NCBI RefSeq assembly: GCF_031755915.1
Contig: NC_083381.1
Span: 6,646,501 to 6,710,500 of the forward strand
Length of the DNA: 64,000 nucleotides
Reading direction: 5' to 3'
DNA from: Ziziphus jujuba
Taxonomy: Eukaryota > Streptophyta > Magnoliopsida > Rosales > Rhamnaceae
Within the stretch, counting starts at the first letter, position 1; every line of letters starts with the position of its first letter. The translations under genes and the position numbers were made by a program. Positions 1-13,158 of the stretch are shown piece by piece. The notes under the pieces were generated by a model. The model saw only the letters and a program-made list of their open reading frames with translations. It was not told the origin of the DNA and did no database searches.

Positions 1-1522
1 ATTTCTTTGGCTTAAATAATATTCAACATGCTTAAAACTTTAATTCAAGGAATAAAAATCTAAAACCAATACAACACAATTATCAATTAAACAAGACAAA
101 TATTCAAAACAAAAGCAAAACTTTGGAGATTTAAAAGAAGTTTTCTCGAAATTCCATGGCTAAGCTCTCAGATTGAACAAAGTTTGACATGCAACCAAAA
201 TTTTATACTTTTACCAAATGCTTAAAGAATTGTAGTAAACAAAAGTATCAAAAATTTGCATTTAAAACCCTAGTAAAAGTGGGTTGTATGACAATCTCGA
301 TGGGTCATTTACTCATCCAAAATTTGTAAAAGAAAACTATGAAAAGTTTACTTAAAACACAAGAATGCACATATTCAATGAATTGAGTGAAACTTCAAGC
401 GGAGAGTAAAGACGATTTAGTGGAAAATACTCATGCAAAGAAATCAAAATATTAGAACTATCAAAGAAACTAAAAGTAAAGGTTTAAATTTGACGAGTAT
501 AACTATACAAATCAAAGTTTAAAATCATTAAAGAAAACTTAAGAAAAATAAGCACTTCTCGATAATTTGAACATGCAACAAAGTTTAAGCTTAAACTTTG
601 CTCAATCAAACATCAAGAACATAAATCAATTTAAAAACTAGTGCCAAGCTAGAAATTAAAAATTTGTTACAGTATGTATGCCTCGGTTGCACATGCTACG
701 AAAAATGAAACGATCATTTCTTATAACAAAAATCATAAATAAGGAAATATTAGTTGAAAGTCAAGATCTCACACAAGCTTCATAAATAAAATTCAAGAAT
801 TCGGAATTTACACATACAAGATCAAAAAGAACTAGGAAAGGAACTTCAAGTGGGCTCTCATTGTTCTCGGTGGTAACATGCCTCACCATCCCAAGTTCCA
901 TTTTGATCTTTTAATTGCCATGTGATCATAACATTATGGAAAAAGCCAATAAAATTTAAATTTCACTATTTGTCATCGGTAACGATGATTATTGATGTGA
1001 TCATTTATGATATGATAACTGTTAATTAAATGTATTTAATTATGCATTGATTTTTATATTAAAACTCTAATATAGATTAGTAAACCTTGATAAGAAGTCA
1101 TTTAAATTGTCAATGACATAGAATCCAGTCATAAGTAGCATTTTCATGAAATTTATTTGTCGGCACTAACATTTTACCCACGATTTGAAATTATATGTTG
1201 AAACTAGATTTTTCAGTATTTATGACTATGCTACATATAGACCTTTATCAACCTACCCATTCAACATGTTAAGCCGTTAATTATCTCCCCAAATCATGTG
1301 GCACACATTTCATTTACATCTTTTTACCCCCCATTCTCATTATCGGTTTCAAATCTTTCGAAATATTCTTTAAAACTGTTCACTTGACAATTATTATTGA
1401 TGATAATTTTTAGATCCTAAATTTAAAGTTTGGTATTAAAATCTTTCCTCCCTAATTTATCAAAAATAAAAAATAAAAATAAGAAGATTGGTTTCTTTGT
1501 TTTCGCTATAAATGAGAGCAAG
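1..1522. other. AT-rich intergenic DNA, nothing recognised
   Basis: Both strands are dense with stop codons and no domain, RNA gene or clear repeat boundary is visible. Decayed transposon sequence is possible but cannot be shown by eye. Confidence 0.5.
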
Positions 1523-1862
1523 GATCATTGATGATATACCAATTTGTTATCAGCTAATTAAAGATACAACATTAGCATAATTAATTAAGTCATTATGTGG
1601 ATAAGAGTATCCTAAAATAACGATAAACAATGATGGCAAATAATATTTCTCTAAACTAAAATAACGATAGACAATGATGGCAAATAATATTTCTCTAACT
1701 TTCTATATTACATTTTTAGTTTTAAAAAGTCAAAATATAGTGTTTCTTTTTCTTTTTTTTTTAATTTTTATCATTTTACAAATAATTTTCCCTTTCATCT
1801 CGATTCGAGATCATTGATTATATGCTAAATTGTTATCAGCTAATTAAAGATACAACATTAGC
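1523..1862. repeat. 54-bp direct repeat pair (1523-1576 and 1809-1862)
   Basis: Two closely similar copies begin with gatcattgat and run through ttatcagctaattaaag to caacattagc. About 230 bp separate them, and that spacer holds another tandem duplication. They could be a local segmental duplication or the ends of an unrecognised small element. No coding potential is seen. Confidence 0.7.
1612..1699. repeat. 44-bp tandem duplication
   Basis: Two adjacent 44-bp units (1612-1655 and 1656-1699) share a core containing caatgatggcaaataat. They differ at only a couple of positions, so the duplication is recent. Confidence 0.85.
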
Positions 1863-2458
1863 TTACACCTGCTCGGACAAAACGATGGATTTCCATTTCG
1901 TGAGAGAAAGTGATACAACAACTCTTAAAACACATTTGGTATACAGAATATATGTGCTGATTGGATAGTAAAAAGAGCCTTTAGAGGTTTACTACCTTCT
2001 AATTTGGATCCATTCAAGAACTTTGATCACTTTTGTTTCTTCATTCCTTAATAATGAAAGTTTCTTTTTGTTGAAAAGTTAAAAAAAAAAAAAGAAGAGA
2101 AAAGAAAAAATAATAGTCATCATTTCAAAAAGCATAGAATTGATTTTTCTAACATATTTATCATATTTAAATCGAAATTTATTATTCTATACTAAAATAT
2201 ATAAATAACTATAAAATTTAATTTTTTTTAAATTTTTAACAACTTTGTTAATTTTTTCACAAAAAAATATTTATAAATATTAAACATTGAATTTAATTCA
2301 TCAATTCAATATAATGTCTAAACATATTACATGAATGATTATTTTTTCCCTTTTTTTATATAGATATTCTTATCTTTAATAATTATTCTGTATGTCACTC
2401 CTTCCATTAATTTGAGATTTAAAGATTTAAAGACATTCCAATATATTCTTCCAAATAA

Positions 2459-2965
2459 TAAGATTGGACATTTTCACCCAGCCTATGGATATAATCAATT
2501 TGAGACTTGAAGACGTTCACCCACCAGTTTTTGAGGTGCATGTTTCTCTGGAAAGATGCTGTATAATTGATATGCTATTAATTTGAGCATTAAATGATTA
2601 GCTGTCAGGTGATTGGGCTGCATGGCGTATAAATTTTTTTTTTTTTTTTTTTTTTGGTAAACGACATGTGGCGTATAATTGATACGCAATTAATTGGCAT
2701 TGTATATAAAATCGGTTTAAAATTGAGACTCTAATAGTTATAATAATTAGATTGGACATTTTCAACGAGCCTATGGAGATAATCAATTTGAGACTTGTAG
2801 ACATTCACGTACCAGTTTTTGAGGTGCATATTTCTCTGGAAAGATGGTGGATAATTGATATGCTATTAATTAGAGCATTAAATGTTTAGCTGTCGGGTGG
2901 CTGGGCTGCATGTGGCGCATAATTGATACGCTATTAATTAGCATTATATAAAAATCGTTTTAAAA
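2459..2965. repeat. Imperfect tandem repeat, period about 290 bp
   Basis: Copy 1 (about 2459-2748) and copy 2 (about 2749-2965) both start near agattggacattttca. Both continue through cagtttttgaggtgca, tttctctggaaagatg and gctattaatt in the same order. Copy 1 carries a long T-run (2634-2655) that copy 2 lacks. The short open frames here are by-products of the repeat, not genes. Confidence 0.75.
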
Positions 2966-3427
2966 GTTATGACTAATAATTTTAATATCATATAAAAGGT
3001 GCTTTTATAGCGTAGACGTTCACATATTTTTGTTGTACGAATATCCGTAAAAATGATAATTAAAAAATTATCATCAATATTTTTATATACAAATGATAAT
3101 TTTTTTAAAAATTATCGTTTTTTATGGATGTCTGTACAATAAAAATATGCAGACATTCGCATTATAAAATTATCTTATATATATAAAGTTAGTTTTTCAT
3201 CATAAAATCTTGATAAATTTTCTATTAGAACCTCACTTATCAGTCCTTAAATTTCTTTAAGATTGATATTTAAATATACATTTAGGATTGATATGAGTAT
3301 TGAAAAGGTTTATTTTTCCCTCTTAGGATTTTAGTATTTTATTATTTTTATATAAACCCTTTAAATCTTAGTTTTTAAAGAAATCTAAGGGTTGAAAGTG
3401 AGAATATGATGGAAAATTCAATAGGAT
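2966..3427. other. AT-rich intergenic DNA
   Basis: No gene or bounded repeat was recognised. Several short complementary AT stretches could fold but have no clear limits. Confidence 0.4.
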
Positions 3428-3463
3428 AAGAGATTGACTATATATATATATAGTCAATCTCTT
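3428..3463. repeat. Perfect 36-bp palindrome
   Basis: Each 18-base half reads aagagattgactatatat and the second half is its exact reverse complement, with no spacer. The TA-rich centre suggests (TA)n expansion at a symmetric site, or the tip of a foldback element. Confidence 0.9.
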
Positions 3464-3615
3464 ACCAGGACACCCTAATAGAATTTGGTGCAGACTTGCA
3501 GTCACACAATATATTGCACAAATATGTTATAGGAGAAGACACTTTAGCAACATGTTCCATAATGTAAGAGTCTACACCAATTTTATTTGGATATCCTAAT
3601 GAGCGCCAAATTGTA

Positions 3616-3616
3616 A

Positions 3617-3650
<34 letters not shown>

Positions 3651-3897
3651 GTGTTCTCTCCACTGGAAAACCCTGGATGATTTTCGTACAAGACAAAGGT
3701 AAAGACAATGGTTTTTTGAAAAACTTTCATCTATTGCATATACAAATGATGTTTGTTTTTTTAAAAACAGTGGTCTTTACTACATTATTGAACAAAAATC
3801 GTTCCAGATTTCCCGCATGTAAGACTTTGGATCCTAATGAAAGCCAAACTGTATATATATATATATATTCATATATGTATAATTTACAATCTTATTT

Positions 3898-3931
<34 letters not shown>

Positions 3932-3935
3932 TATA
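3616..3935. repeat. Microsatellite cluster: (TA)n, (GA)n, (TA)n
   Basis: There is a TA run at about 3616-3630 followed directly by GA at 3631-3651. Further TA runs lie at about 3850-3870 and 3900-3930. A short motif (ttggatcctaatga-like, then gccaaa) precedes two of the TA tracts, which suggests a small local duplication. The 87-codon open frame across this area ends in an isoleucine-tyrosine run made by the TA repeat and is not a gene. Confidence 0.85.
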
Positions 3936-4261
3936 AATAAATAAAAACCTTTTTAACTTTATCTGGTCCTCCATTGTAAGCTGTTAGATTACATCAACAT
4001 TTAGGATTTAAAAATAAATAAATGATTTAATATAAATTTAGTGACATGTTAAAATCTTATTTAGGGAAAGTAAACCATGTCTGAACTTCGAAAATTATAA
4101 ATGAAATTTTAGTCTTAATTTTTGACGCAATGCAATGGAGCAATCTAATAGGAGCCTGGTTGTGTGTGTATATGTATATATTATTTTAGCAAAGTAAGAG
4201 AACAAAAAAAGATAAAATCATCTAACAATGAGTTTCTATAAAATGGTTTCATAGGATTCAG

Positions 4262-4817
4262 ACAATTGTAGATTTGGCGATGTATCGTGTTAAATCGTGT
4301 TCATGTCGTGTTGTGTCGTGTTCGTGTGGAATTAAGTTAATCCAAACATGACCCGTTAAACTTTCGTGTGAAAATAGATAAATCCAACCCCATTCAATAA
4401 ATTATCGTGTAATCCGTCACCCAACCTGTTAACCCATTAACGATAAATACAAATTTGAAAATTTAAATTTTACTTAGTTTTGAAATAATAAAATAATAAT
4501 TTTTTTTAAAAATTACAAAAATTATTGTTTGTTTTTAGATTTTTTAAAAATTAAACTAAAAAAGAACATATTAATATATGTTTAACAATAAATTAAGTAA
4601 TTTTAATATTATAAAACTTATTTAATTACCAAAATATCCCTCTTTAATGAGCATAATGAGTTTATCATATTTACCATGTTTCACCATTAAAACCGTTAAT
4701 TTATTGGGTCCTATTGGGTGACACTAATACGGACCCGATACGATATCATCAATCTAAATCCGTAAATTATCGTGTGGGTTCGTGTCGTATAAGATTTTTC
4801 TAAGCCTGGACAATTGT
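4262..4817. mobile_element. H1: hAT-like non-autonomous DNA element with 8-bp TSD
   Basis: The 8-bp direct repeat acaattgt (4262-4269 and 4810-4817) flanks a 540-bp segment with no coding capacity. The left end begins agatttggcg. The reverse complement of the right end, ccaggcttag, is weakly similar. The interior is full of alternating cgtgt and gacccgt motifs that resemble the inner parts of H2 at 51956-53113. An 8-bp duplication is the hAT signature. It is probably a transposase-less derivative, although the inverted termini are poor. Confidence 0.55.
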
Positions 4818-4971
4818 CTTGATCATAGGATAAAATAACTATGTAAGTTGCTATTTATGTCAGACAAAGGTTGGAAGGCTTCTAGTCTATGTTGCATGAT
4901 AACTACTTGATAGACATTTAATTCAAAAATCGTTCAACAATGGTTTTGTTTAAATCCAAATTGATAAATAC

Positions 4972-5049
4972 TACATATATTTAATCTTTTCTTAAATAAA
5001 ATAAAAATAATACATATATTTAATCTTTTCTTAAATAAAATAAAAATAA
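4972..5049. repeat. 39-bp perfect tandem duplication
   Basis: Two identical 39-base units (4972-5010 and 5011-5049) start tacatatatttaatctttt and end in ataaaaataa. Identity over this length implies recent slippage. Confidence 0.9.
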
Positions 5050-6815
5050 TTATAATGATGTATCAATTTAAAATTTTCCTTTTAAAGCATGATTATTCTT
5101 GATAAAGATAATTTTTTAGGTCGCATTATCTAATAGACCATCTAAAAATGTTTTTATTAGTGTTTTTGGAGCTTTAATAAGTGATTCCAAAAAAGGAAAA
5201 AAATAACATGTAGTCAAGTTTGGTAAAAAACTAAAAAGTATTTTTTTCACAAAAAATAAGGAGGAAAACAAAAAACAAAAAAAGAATGCTGTCATGATTA
5301 AGGGGAAAAAAAAAACATTCAATGTATCAATTAAAAAATAAAAATACCAAAAGCAAATTTAGAAGTACTTTATATTGTATATAGCCAAAAATTCTACCTT
5401 TAATTATATGGAGCACTTATTAATAAAAGTACTAAAAAAATAATGGTACGTCTGGTTTATAGATTAAATAATGGAATAGGATACGTATTCCTAAAATTTT
5501 GGTTCTCCTTTATTAATAATGTTAGACTTATCAAAATATCTACAAAATTATTTACAAAATAATGTGGAAGGTGATGTGGCACTATTTAATTAGTTTATGT
5601 TAAATGAATATCTATGAGAATATAAAAAATTATTCATTTAAAGAGGCTATTTATTTAGCAATAAATGAATATTTATTAATTTAAAAATAATTTTATACAA
5701 TATTTGAGAAATAATTTTACTATCTATATAATATATATTAATAAAGGGAAAGATAAATCAGGTTTGATCAAATCTACAATTATGGGATTAATTACCACAC
5801 AATTAATAAAGGAAAAAAAAATCAATAGACCAAACAGAGAAATCCACTAATGAAAAGAATCCCACTGATGAATATAAAGAAGATCAATAGTTGACTTTCA
5901 CGTGTGAAAAACTACTTATGATTGTGGATCAATTGATCAATTCTTATTTTAAAAGTTATTTCCCTTTTTAATACATTTTGGTAAAAGCGAAAAATTTTAG
6001 AGGCATATTTCAGAAAAAAAAAAAAAGCTTTTAAGTGAATTTTTTATTATATATGGTAAATGTTTATATTTGTTATTTATTTTTTATAAGTTTAATTAAA
6101 TATTAATTTATATATTTAAAGGGTCATAAAGGATTTTTCAGAAAAATTATTATCTTATGCATTTAGCGAACTTATTCATTTAATATGCTGGCTTAAGTTG
6201 GGACCAAACAATAATTTGTCAACTAACAATAATTTAATATGTGTAATTTAATAAATACATTTGATAAATATTTTGGTATCTGTAGCATTATTGTTCCTTT
6301 ACGAGACTGGATTTTTAAATTGTTTAGTTTATCTATTTCTATAGAATCCCGTTTCCCCAAAATTAGGAATTTCTATCATTTTTAAAAGTATAGAGTTTCT
6401 ATTCCCAAAAATAAAAGAATAGAAATAGATGCTACTTTGTGTTGTTTTTTATTTTTCCATTTTCAATTTTTTTTTACACTTCATGGTTTTTTTGAGTCGT
6501 TTTTCTTGCCACTTTTTTTCTATACTCAATATTGTATTTCATTATTGCTACCAAACTAAAGAATAGGAAAAACTATTTTATTCCACATTTTTTTTATTTC
6601 TAAGTATTACTAATCCTATTTTATGAAGAATAACCATTTTGCAAACCAAACATAGCCTAAATGTGTATAAAAAAGCACTTTCAAATATGTCTATCTATTT
6701 ATTTATTTATTTTTTACCACATCAGTTTGATAAAGTACTTAAAAAGAGCCATAGGATTTTTTTATTTTTTATTTTGGGTAAACGAATGTGGCAAACAAAA
6801 TTAGCAATTCAAAGA
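5050..6815. other. AT-rich intergenic DNA, probably decayed MITE fragments
   Basis: No gene is recognised. Short inverted and direct repeats recur and the sequence approaches a transposon-like terminal hairpin at 6816-6854. Open frames are short and low-complexity. Confidence 0.4.
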
Positions 6816-6854
6816 GCCATTGGAGATGCTCTTAATAATAGCATCTCCAATGGC
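6816..6854. repeat. 15-bp perfect hairpin with MITE-terminus motif
   Basis: The arm gccattggagatgct (6816-6830) pairs exactly with 6840-6854 across a 9-base loop. The word gagcatctccaatgg is a familiar end sequence of plant non-autonomous DNA transposons. This may be two element ends abutting head to head. The full element limits are not visible. Confidence 0.6.
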
Positions 6855-7087
6855 AAATGTAAATTGTTTTGTATGTGGTAAACAAATTGACAAAATTGAT
6901 ATTTAAATGATATAAATGGACAAGTAAATAAAAAATTATTCTCCAATTATATTATGCAAGAAGGCTATTGATAACTATTAATGGCTATTAATTAATTATA
7001 TATTCTATTAGCTTTTTTTCCTTTTAGAAAAAATAACTTTTTAAGAAAAAATTGGTTTTTATGAAAAATAAAGAATGTCTAACAAAG

Positions 7088-9842
7088 TGTAACAACCTAT
7101 ACCAAAATATCCCTATTGACCAAGTTTGACTAAATAGACCATATGTGGGTCACAGGTTGACTTTTTCTATGGTCATGTTTGACTAATATACCATTATGTA
7201 GAACTCATCGATACAAATTCATAACATGATAGCACACCAAATTCTGAATTACAGATAACAAGTTATAGTTGTGAAAAGTTTTAAACGTCAGTATTATATC
7301 AATGTACAAACCAGTCCTAGATTTTTTGTCTATTATTACCCAAGGCCCTATATAAGTGTTGGGACCAAAAATCTCAAAATACTCTTTTTATCCCCCAAAC
7401 CTTATAAACCTCTCCTTAGAACCATTGGTCTGAACCAGGTCAACTTGAGCCCGTTTAATGCCTAAACCAGCTCACTGTCATTTTGCTTCTTTTCTACCAT
7501 CAGCAAGCTACATGCGTTGGCCAAGCTTTGTAGCCCGTTGGTCGGTGACCACACCCTCCAAATTTTCAACCAATCTACCATTAGATGTGCCTAAATCGGG
7601 CCAATGAAGCTAGCAATGACAGACGAAATAGAACGCTAGAGATTATGGGTTATCTGGCCATTCCAGGCCAACCCATACACCTTTCTCCCCCTCCCCCTTC
7701 AAATTTTTGGACCTCTAAGTCCATTTTCATGCTCCATTTGCCATGAAGCCTCATAGTTTAAGAGATCTATCAACGGAGAATTTGGCTAAGTTTTTAACCA
7801 TTGGTAACAATTTTAGACCAAGGTAAGCACACCATTGTATTCCTTATCTCTTGAGCTTTTCATTTGTATAAATTTTATAAATATTGGATGTCGTTTGATA
7901 ATGTTTCCATTTTTTGATTGATTAGTTTAATACCAGATAAATTTAAATTGTGTTTGGATAAAAATTGGTCAAATTGGACAAATTGAAGTTGAATTAGTAT
8001 AATTAGATACTAATAGGGCCCATTGGGAAGTTCAATGTCGTAAAATTAGCCTTCGAGTGAGAAACTCCAATTTTGGATATTAGATCCTAAGGATTTGCAT
8101 TATAATTGGACCTTTTGATGTCCAATTTATGTAATTTTATGCTTATATAAATTATTTTAAGACATTTGGTATGCATTAATGTCTTTGATTTAATTGTTGG
8201 AGCTTGATAAATATTTTATTATATTATAGACACCCATATTGAGCCTGAAGGCGATCCTATGGAGGAGTAGGAATGAACATCAACAATAATTATAAGTGGT
8301 TATATTTTTAAATGAATTTTAGCTTACTAGTATGTATATATATATATATAATTTAATTTAAATGTTTATTTTATGCATATATGAATATTGGTTTTCACAT
8401 ATATATTTCATCATTTCATATAACTTTTTATAAGATTTTAAGTGGTTTCAAATGCTAATGAGTTCATAATAAACTTGTGAATGTTCTTATTAAAATATTT
8501 TGGAGATTTAATTGATAATTTAGCCCTTTTGAAAAAAAAATATTGATTTTGAGAAAGTGGATTGGAAATTATATATTTTTAAGCATGTTTCAGTGTTTTA
8601 TATTTTCACGTGCTTAAAAGTGGTTTAAGGTGATATATATATTTCACTATGGTATTTATGTTTTAGTATGAAATAATGACTTGAAAATTTTGAAATATTT
8701 AAATGAAAGTTGGATTTGAATATTAAATTATGTTTTACAGTATAATTTTTTTGGAAAAGTGGAAAAGTATGATCTTGAAAAGATTGTTTTATTAATATTG
8801 TACTTTGATTTTTAATTGATGTACCATATAGTACTAGTGTCTCTATTTGGTATTATATTATAGTGCGCAAATTTTCCATGAGCCTATAGTACGCTAAAGG
8901 TTATGAGGTTGGGTTCAACCGATAGATTTATTATTGCCATGATACCTTTATTATGCTAAAAGTTGTGATGTGAGTTTATCTCACAGGTTTATATCGTCAT
9001 TGTAATGAGTTCATAATGAACTTGTAAATGTTGGTATTAAAATATTGTGGCAAATTTAATCGATAATTTAGCCTTTTAAGAAAATATTGATTTTGAGAAA
9101 GCAATTGGAAATTATGTATTTTTAAACATATTTAAGTGTTCTATATTTTTAAGTGCTTAAAAGTGATTTAAAGGTGATGTATATTTCACTATGGTATTTA
9201 TGTTTTAGTATAAAGTGATGACTTAAAATTTTTAGAATATTTAAATGAATAGTTGGATTTGAATATTAAATTATGTTTCATGGTATAATATTGTTTGAAA
9301 AAATGGAAAAGTATGATCTTGAAAATATTGTTTTATGAATATTGTACTGTTAATTTTTAATTGATCTACGATATAGTACTAGTGTTTCTATTCAATTTTA
9401 TACTATAATGCACAAGTTTGCCTCGATGCCTATAGTACGCTAAGGATCATGAGATTGGGTTAAACCTTCATGTTCATTATTGTCATGATACCTTTCATAC
9501 ATTAAAGGTCATGACGTTGTATTGCCATGATGCTTTTAGGATGCTAAAGGTTGTGAGGTGGGATCATCTCATAGGTTTATTTTCTTTTACTATTTTGTGG
9601 TGTTTAGGGATATCGTGCACCACTTAACAATACTAGGCATATTGTATGGTACATTGTTTATGTTTTTGAGTACATTGTCTATTTTTTTATATTTATGGTT
9701 CTATTACACTTTTATAATTATTTAGTGAAAATATTTTAATTATTTTATGCTTAATATTTATATTATAATTGATCCAATTAATATTTTTAATAGACATTAA
9801 TTTGTACTATTTGAGCATCAACTTTATGATATTAATTTGAGG
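7088..9842 (+). repeat. T1 5' LTR (truncated at its 3' end)
   Basis: It aligns with 14844-14864 plus 23109-25049. Shared landmarks include the start tgtaacaacc, the ggtaagcacaccattgt region (near 7820 and 23930), and the motif attgagcctgaaggcgat near 8240. Homology stops at about 9842 inside gatattaatttg, before the expected LTR end, where pol-like sequence begins. The LTR end and primer site were therefore deleted. An internal 547-bp tandem duplication makes this copy longer. Confidence 0.8.
8457..9587 (+). repeat. 547-bp tandem duplication inside the T1 5' LTR
   Basis: Copy 1 (8457-9003) and copy 2 (9004 to about 9587) both start aatgagttcataat and share aaaagtatgatcttgaaaa and the tagtacgctaa words in the same order. 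They have diverged noticeably, so the duplication is not recent. The 3' LTR carries only one copy of this block and lacks part of it. Confidence 0.8.
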
Positions 9843-9889
9843 TACAAATATGTGGCTGCATTCTTCAGGAGCACTTTTTCCTAGCTTCT

Positions 9890-10991
9890 AGCTATGACCA
9901 ATACTTATGAATCGTGTTCTTGAGGTCCAACTTGAAGACCCTTACTTGATGAAAATGAGAAGGAAAGTTTAACAAGAGAGGAAGCCAGACTTCACTATTA
10001 GAAGTGATGAAGCCTTGGGTGATTGGTACTAGGCTCCGTCTTCTAGCCAATGAAGAGTTGAAAAGGAAAATATTGGAAGAAGCCCATAGTTTTACCTATG
10101 CTATGCATCCTATAGTACCAAGATGTATCATACTATGCAGGAATATTATTGGTAGGCATGAATGAAAAGAAAAGTTATTGAATATGTATTCAAGTGTTTC
10201 ATTTGTCATGAAGTGAAGGTAGAGAAACAAAAGTCTTCTAGACTTTTACAACCTTTCCCCATCCTAGAATGGAAGTGAGAACATATTACTATGGATTTTG
10301 TATTCATGTTTTCTCACACAGTTCAAAGACATGATGGTATTTAGATGATAGTGCATCGCTCAATAAATTTGCATACTTCCTACATATTCATAAGAGGTTT
10401 TCTCCTTAAAAGTTATCGGAACTCTTTATGAACCATATAGTGAGTTTGCATGGGGTGCCAATATCGATTGTATATGACAGAGATCCACGAATCATTTCGA
10501 GGTTTTGGTGAAGACTAATGAAGAAACTAGGTGTTAAGTTGAATTTAGGTACAGCTTTTCACTCCCACGCCGATGGACAATCTGAGAGGACTATTCAAAT
10601 ATTGGAGGACATGTTGAGGTCATGTGTACTACAGCTCAAAGTAGATTGTAATGAATAGCTCCTTTTGGCAGAGTTTACTTACAATAATAGTTATCATTCG
10701 AGCATTCAGATCTAACCTTATGAGGCATTGTATGGAAAACAATGTCGAACTCCACTATGTTAGAATGAAATAGGTGAAAGTAAACTTTTAGGTCTTGAGA
10801 TTGTACAAGAAAGAGTGGACAATGTCAACATCATACTGTCCAGGTTGAAAGTAGCACAAGATAGGCAGAAGAGCTACGTAGATGTGCATAGAAAGGATTT
10901 GAGTTTGAGGTCAGTGATTAGGTTTTCCCAAAGCTATTTCCTTATAAGGGTGGGGTATGCTTTAGAAAGTTTGGAAAGCTAAGTCCTTGCT
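9890..10991 (+). pseudogene. T1 integrase remnant (N-terminal part to junction with S1)
   Basis: Read across stops and frameshifts, this stretch encodes the integrase region of a Tekay/Del polyprotein. In order it shows the zinc-binding-domain tail (EYYW-like text and a CFIC-type pair), TMDFVF of the catalytic core, a VYDRDPRI match to the second Asp motif, and DGQSERTIQ carrying the catalytic Glu. FTYNNSYHSS and the YEALYGKQCRTPL block follow. Integrase joins element cDNA to host DNA, and this copy is dead because numerous in-frame stops are visible. It ends exactly at the S1 insertion within the codons for KLSP-YIGPYE. Reverse transcriptase and RNase H sequences are absent upstream. Confidence 0.8.
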
Positions 10992-11435
10992 TGTCACGAT
11001 CCGTCTAAAATTCCTCACCGGAACCCTAGACAAGCCCTGATCCCAGGGAAACCCTACCGGACTTTCTAGTGGAAAATCCGGCAGAACCTCCCCTAAAGGT
11101 TGGACTTACCACAAATTTCTTGCACTGAAAACACACTTCTCTATACATCCCCTTATTCCTCCCACATTACTTCAATTTAATTCCACAAATGGCAGCACTT
11201 CGAAAACAAATTAAATAAAGGCATATAATGGAATTAATTAAGTAAATACCCAATTAAAGTATACCATCATAGATTCTCATCCGCCCACACCACCTAGTGC
11301 TACACATGTCAAATACACTTTAAATATCGTTTTACAAATATGCCAATGCATAAAATAGAAAGAAAGGTAAACAACGTCACATTAACAATCAAAAAAACTA
11401 TAACAAACGTTTTAATGATGATGGTATTGATGTAA

Positions 11436-11577
11436 CTTGCCTAAGGGCTATTATATTCCCATATGTAACTTGCCTGAGGGCTATCTCACATACCCAGAGG
11501 CTATCACTTGTCCGATGACTATTATACTTGCCCGATGGCTATTTTTCTTGCCCGTAGGCTGTGATACTTATCCGAAG
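11436..11577. repeat. Degenerate tandem array in S1 (unit about 25-33 bp)
   Basis: At least five units carry the core cttgcc(c/t)gangggctat with variable spacing. Each contains a short AT segment after the GC-rich core. Such arrays are common in the U3 of long plant LTRs and may be enhancer-like; no function is shown. Confidence 0.65.
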
Positions 11578-12803
11578 GTACCATATGGTAGTAATAATAA
11601 TAAAAAAAATAACAAAATTAAAACTAAAGATCTCATAATAATGTTAATAAAAATAAAAATCAATAATAACAACTATAATTATAATAATGATAATAATAAA
11701 AAGTGGAATTACAATAAAAATAATCATTATAAATAATAATAACAATTTTGATAACAGTGACAATAATGATTAAATAAATAGTTAAATACAATTAATAGTA
11801 ATACGAATATAATAACATCGATTAAGAATATTAGTAAGAAATTAAATCACAAATAGATAACATAACATAAATACGTAAAATCATATCTTAAAATCCATAG
11901 CATAAAATGAAATATGCATGCTCGTAATGGAGATACGTACGATACCTTCTAACATGCTACGTGATCCATAATTTCTAGCTGTCGTCGGCACTTTGCTACC
12001 AATACAAACCAGGGTGGTTGCCTATATTGGCCGTCCAATCCCTGGACTCGTAGGCAACATGATTATAGGGCTAGCTCTACATGGACCACATTGGTTCGCC
12101 ACCTCCGTATGGTGCGGTATGCGCAGTATAATATCAAACAATATAACATACAAATATATGTACGAACATAAAAAAAAAAATACTTGATGCACCATACTAT
12201 ATATCAGTGGTGCCTGAAGGTACCCAGCGTCCCGAGCACCGACTGATGGGAGGTTAAAAAGAGAAACTTGCATACGGTCGCTTTGGCATCCCAACAACGC
12301 CGCTGGTTAAACCGTCATCCTGGTCATGGAGGGGGACGACTTATGTGTACTATATCAAACTTGCCTGCCCTCGGTCCGGTGGCAACTCACGGGAGACATT
12401 ACAACTTGCACGCTTATCATAATCACATATACAATATAGAACACCAGTACGTGTATGGGTGCATCTTAAAAAGAACTATAAATTTCATAATATTATAAAA
12501 TATAAAATATGAAATTTAGATAAAATACAATCCAATTCATGTGCTGTTATCAAATACATAAATAATAATAATAAATAATAAATAATAAATAATAAATATT
12601 TAAATATACAAATATATCCTTGGTCACAATAATTTAATATAATTATCTTTTTTTTTTCTTCTCAATCCTTCAATTCAATTTATACCAAAATTTATCATCA
12701 AGGCCACATACAATTTCACATACAAGTAAAGATACAAAAATACATTAAAGATATCGCAATACAGTTTATTATAAGTCATCCATGGATATCTACGTATATA
12801 TTC

Positions 12804-12853
<50 letters not shown>
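12804..12853. repeat. (TA)n microsatellite
   Basis: About 50 bases of nearly uninterrupted TA lie inside S1. The Ile-Tyr-rich minus-strand frame over it is an artefact. Confidence 0.9.
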
Positions 12854-12856
<3 letters not shown>

Positions 12857-13122
12857 CATTTTCACACATTTAAATATATATATACACGGTAAAACCTTTA
12901 ACAACCAATTTAACAAGCGTGATGTCCAGATACATATGTATAAATACATTTTGATATGCATAATCAAAGGCTTCAACAATACATATTTATACATATATAT
13001 ATACACCCACTCACACATCTCAATATATATTCACATATCACCATGTATTTATATACATCACCGCACATCTATATATATATAATGCATGTATTTATCAATA
13101 CTTCCATACACATGTATACAGA

Positions 13123-13124
13123 AA

Positions 13125-13157
<33 letters not shown>

Positions 13158-13158
13158 A
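13123..13158. repeat. (CA)n-(TA)n compound microsatellite
   Basis: A CA run of about 20 bases passes directly into a TA run within S1. Confidence 0.85.

Noticed and set aside
3677..3940. 87-codon plus-strand frame
   Set aside because: Its end is an Ile-Tyr run created by TA microsatellites, and it has no domain.
11436..11577. Possible CRISPR-like array
   Set aside because: Units vary in length and sequence, spacers are not unique and regular, and the context is a plant LTR.
11993..12498. Three overlapping 64-91-codon frames
   Set aside because: They lie inside S1 on both strands and have no recognisable motif.
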